From: UBA3824 sp017541145
GTDB taxonomy: Bacteria > Bacteroidota > Bacteroidia > Bacteroidales > UBA3824
NCBI GenBank assembly: GCA_947168365.1
Contig: CAMVLO010000014.1
Location: forward strand, 1 to 64,000
Direction of reading: 5' to 3'
Length of the DNA stretch: 64,000 bases
The position numbers were made by a program, and so were the translations under genes. The notes below the pieces were generated by a model, which was not told where the DNA came from, did not search any database, and saw only the letters and a program-made list of their open reading frames with translations. This document shows positions 62,706-64,000 of this stretch, piece by piece. How positions within the stretch are numbered: the stretch's first letter is position 1; each line of letters begins with the position of its first letter.

Positions 62706-63791
62706 CTATTGTTGTATTGTGTCAGGATAAATGTACAAATAATCGTAATGAATTATCGGTTTTGTATGTAACTTATAATCAAGCTTTTCCAATTTTGATT
62801 TGTCGATAGAAACACGACCGACACCAATTGTTTTGCCAGATTCATCTTTAATCAAAAGTAAGTCGTCTTTCTTGAAATCGCCTTCAAAACCAACAACTCC
62901 CGGATAAAGCAAACTTGCTGCTTTTGTGTGACTTAGCAACGCTTCTTTAGCACCGCTGTTCACAATAACGGTAGCTTTTGTAAAACCGTCGGAATAAGCA
63001 ATCCATTTTTTTACCGCCGGACTACGATGTCCTGCCGTAAAATGTGTACAAACAAAATCGGGATCGCCATTGGCAAGCCGAGTGATAACATTCTGAACAG
63101 TACCGTTTGCGATATAAACATCAATGCCGGAATCAGCAGTCTTGCGAGCGATACGACATTTTGTCAACATGCCGCCACGACCGAAATTTGATTTTGAGGT
63201 CTGAACATATTGCGAGATATTTGCTCTCGGTGTAATTTCACGAATAACAGAAGTACCCGGCTGTTTGGGATCGCCATTGAAAATACCATCGATATTGCTA
63301 AGAATGAACAACTTCTGACAATCCATCATAGATGCCATAAGTCCGGAAAGTTCGTCGTTGTCAGTAAACATCAACGCCGTAACAGAAACAGTATCGTTTT
63401 CATTAACAACAGGAATTATATTATTTTCCCACAACGTAGAAATGCAATTTTTCATGTTCAAATAATGTTCGCGTGAACTGAAATCTTGCTTTGTAACAAG
63501 GATTTGACCAATCAGAATTCCATGACGGTCAAACAGTTTCTTGTAAGTATCAATAAGTTTTACCTGACCGATACTGGAAAGAAGTTGACGTTGCGAAACG
63601 GGATCCAAATCTTGATAATTGGAAGCCATACTTCTACCGGCAGCCATTGCACCCGACGACACAAGTATAACCTTTTGATTTTGAGCATGTAATTTGGCAA
63701 TTTCATCTACAAGGTTACCCATTCGCTCCACATCAAGAAGTCCATTTTCTTGTGTAAGTACGTTGGAACCGATTTTGATGGTAATAGACAT
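62706..63791 (-). CDS. proB: Glutamate 5-kinase
   Basis: A 361-residue amino-acid kinase domain with a C-terminal PUA domain (about 275-361; SLLYPGVVGFEGDFKKDD). The kinase has KIGSNVLT, VSSGAMAAG, NENDTVS and the SNFGRGGMLTKCRIA segment. It catalyses the first step of proline synthesis and is usually feedback-inhibited by proline. First gene of the proB-proA-argB-M20 operon. A minus-strand TATCTTTG (plus 63814-63821) lies about 23 bases before the start. Confidence 0.97.
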   Translation of the reverse strand: MSITIKIGSNVLTQENGLLDVERMGNLVDEIAKLHAQNQKVILVSSGAMAAGRSMASNYQDLDPVSQRQLLSSIGQVKLIDTYKKLFDRHGILIGQILVTKQDFSSREHYLNMKNCISTLWENNIIPVVNENDTVSVTALMFTDNDELSGLMASMMDCQKLFILSNIDGIFNGDPKQPGTSVIREITPRANISQYVQTSKSNFGRGGMLTKCRIARKTADSGIDVYIANGTVQNVITRLANGDPDFVCTHFTAGHRSPAVKKWIAYSDGFTKATVIVNSGAKEALLSHTKAASLLYPGVVGFEGDFKKDDLLLIKDESGKTIGVGRVSIDKSKLEKLDYKLHTKPIIHYDYLYIYPDTIQQ

Positions 63792-64000
63792 AATGATTTT
63801 TGTAATTTTTTGACAAAGATAATAATTTTATGAATATATTATTAAAAAAACAGTCAAAATCTTAATAAAAAATCAAAAAAATATTTTGTAGGAATGGGTT
63901 TTAAAGAGGAAATATGATGTGTTATTTTGCAAAGTTTTTACAATAATTATCTTATGGTCAAATTGTTAAATCCAAAAATATTTTTACTGTTAACAAAAAA
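63792..64000. other. AT-rich end of the window
   Basis: Apart from the proB -7 box at 63814-63821, nothing gene-like is visible. Confidence 0.5.

Overview
The window looks like a chromosomal segment of an AT-rich, anaerobic or fermentative member of the Bacteroidota, most likely Bacteroidales. Four things point that way. Many genes are preceded by the Bacteroidota-type promoter (TTG, about 19 bases, TAnnTTTG). A giant SprB/PKD protein ends in a gliding-type (CHU_C, type IX secretion) C-terminal domain. Helix-hairpin-helix plus barrel exported proteins are present. Pyruvate formate-lyase and the futalosine-type menaquinone protein MqnA occur together. The species cannot be named from the sequence alone.

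Layout. Positions 1-540 hold a cluster of short GC-rich palindromes and no convincing gene. 0.57-9.5 kb: an outer-membrane protein, a THUMP-like methyltransferase, a rhodanese lipoprotein, a small membrane protein, a YpfJ-type zinc peptidase, an EI24/CysZ-like membrane protein with mqnA, and pflB under a textbook promoter. 9.6-21.6 kb (minus strand): a small XRE regulator, guaA, a serine hydrolase, an HHH-barrel protein, and a three-gene unit headed by the 1,701-residue SprB-repeat adhesin. 21.7-32.8 kb: ribonuclease Z, a TPR protein, an OmpA/MotB-like protein, a possible 22-codon gene remnant, a UDP-glucuronate decarboxylase/pbpC unit, GtrA and a glycogen branching enzyme.

33.16-34.53 kb is an IS256-like insertion sequence with doubled inverted ends, an apparent 8-bp target duplication and a frameshift signal at the start of its transposase. 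It sits 10 bp beyond the 3' end of an MBOAT acyltransferase gene. 36.4-40.2 kb: an unknown membrane protein, a PA14-containing GH3 glycosidase, and tRNA-Thr/tRNA-Tyr. 40.4-49.6 kb: an HHH protein, rpsA with a STAS gene downstream, tsaD, a voltage-gated-type K+ channel with a C-terminal zinc ribbon, a RelA/SpoT enzyme with a degenerate hydrolase site, and a Crp/Fnr regulator. 49.6-59.3 kb: exported proteins, a PLP aminotransferase, a 1,612-residue sensor phosphatase (two solute-binding domains, propeller, Y_Y_Y, TM, coiled coil, SpoIIE), and an exported protein with a poly-Asp/poly-His tail. 59.5-63.8 kb: a proB-proA-argB-M20 deacylase operon joining proline and arginine synthesis.

The most notable items are the sensor phosphatase (with a STAS protein as a possible downstream partner), the IS with its A8 frameshift site and nested ends, the palindrome cluster, the Asp/His tail, and the RSH enzyme that appears to have lost ppGpp hydrolysis. 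Most other genes are ordinary housekeeping genes. Motif and residue positions were counted by eye, and no database search was possible.
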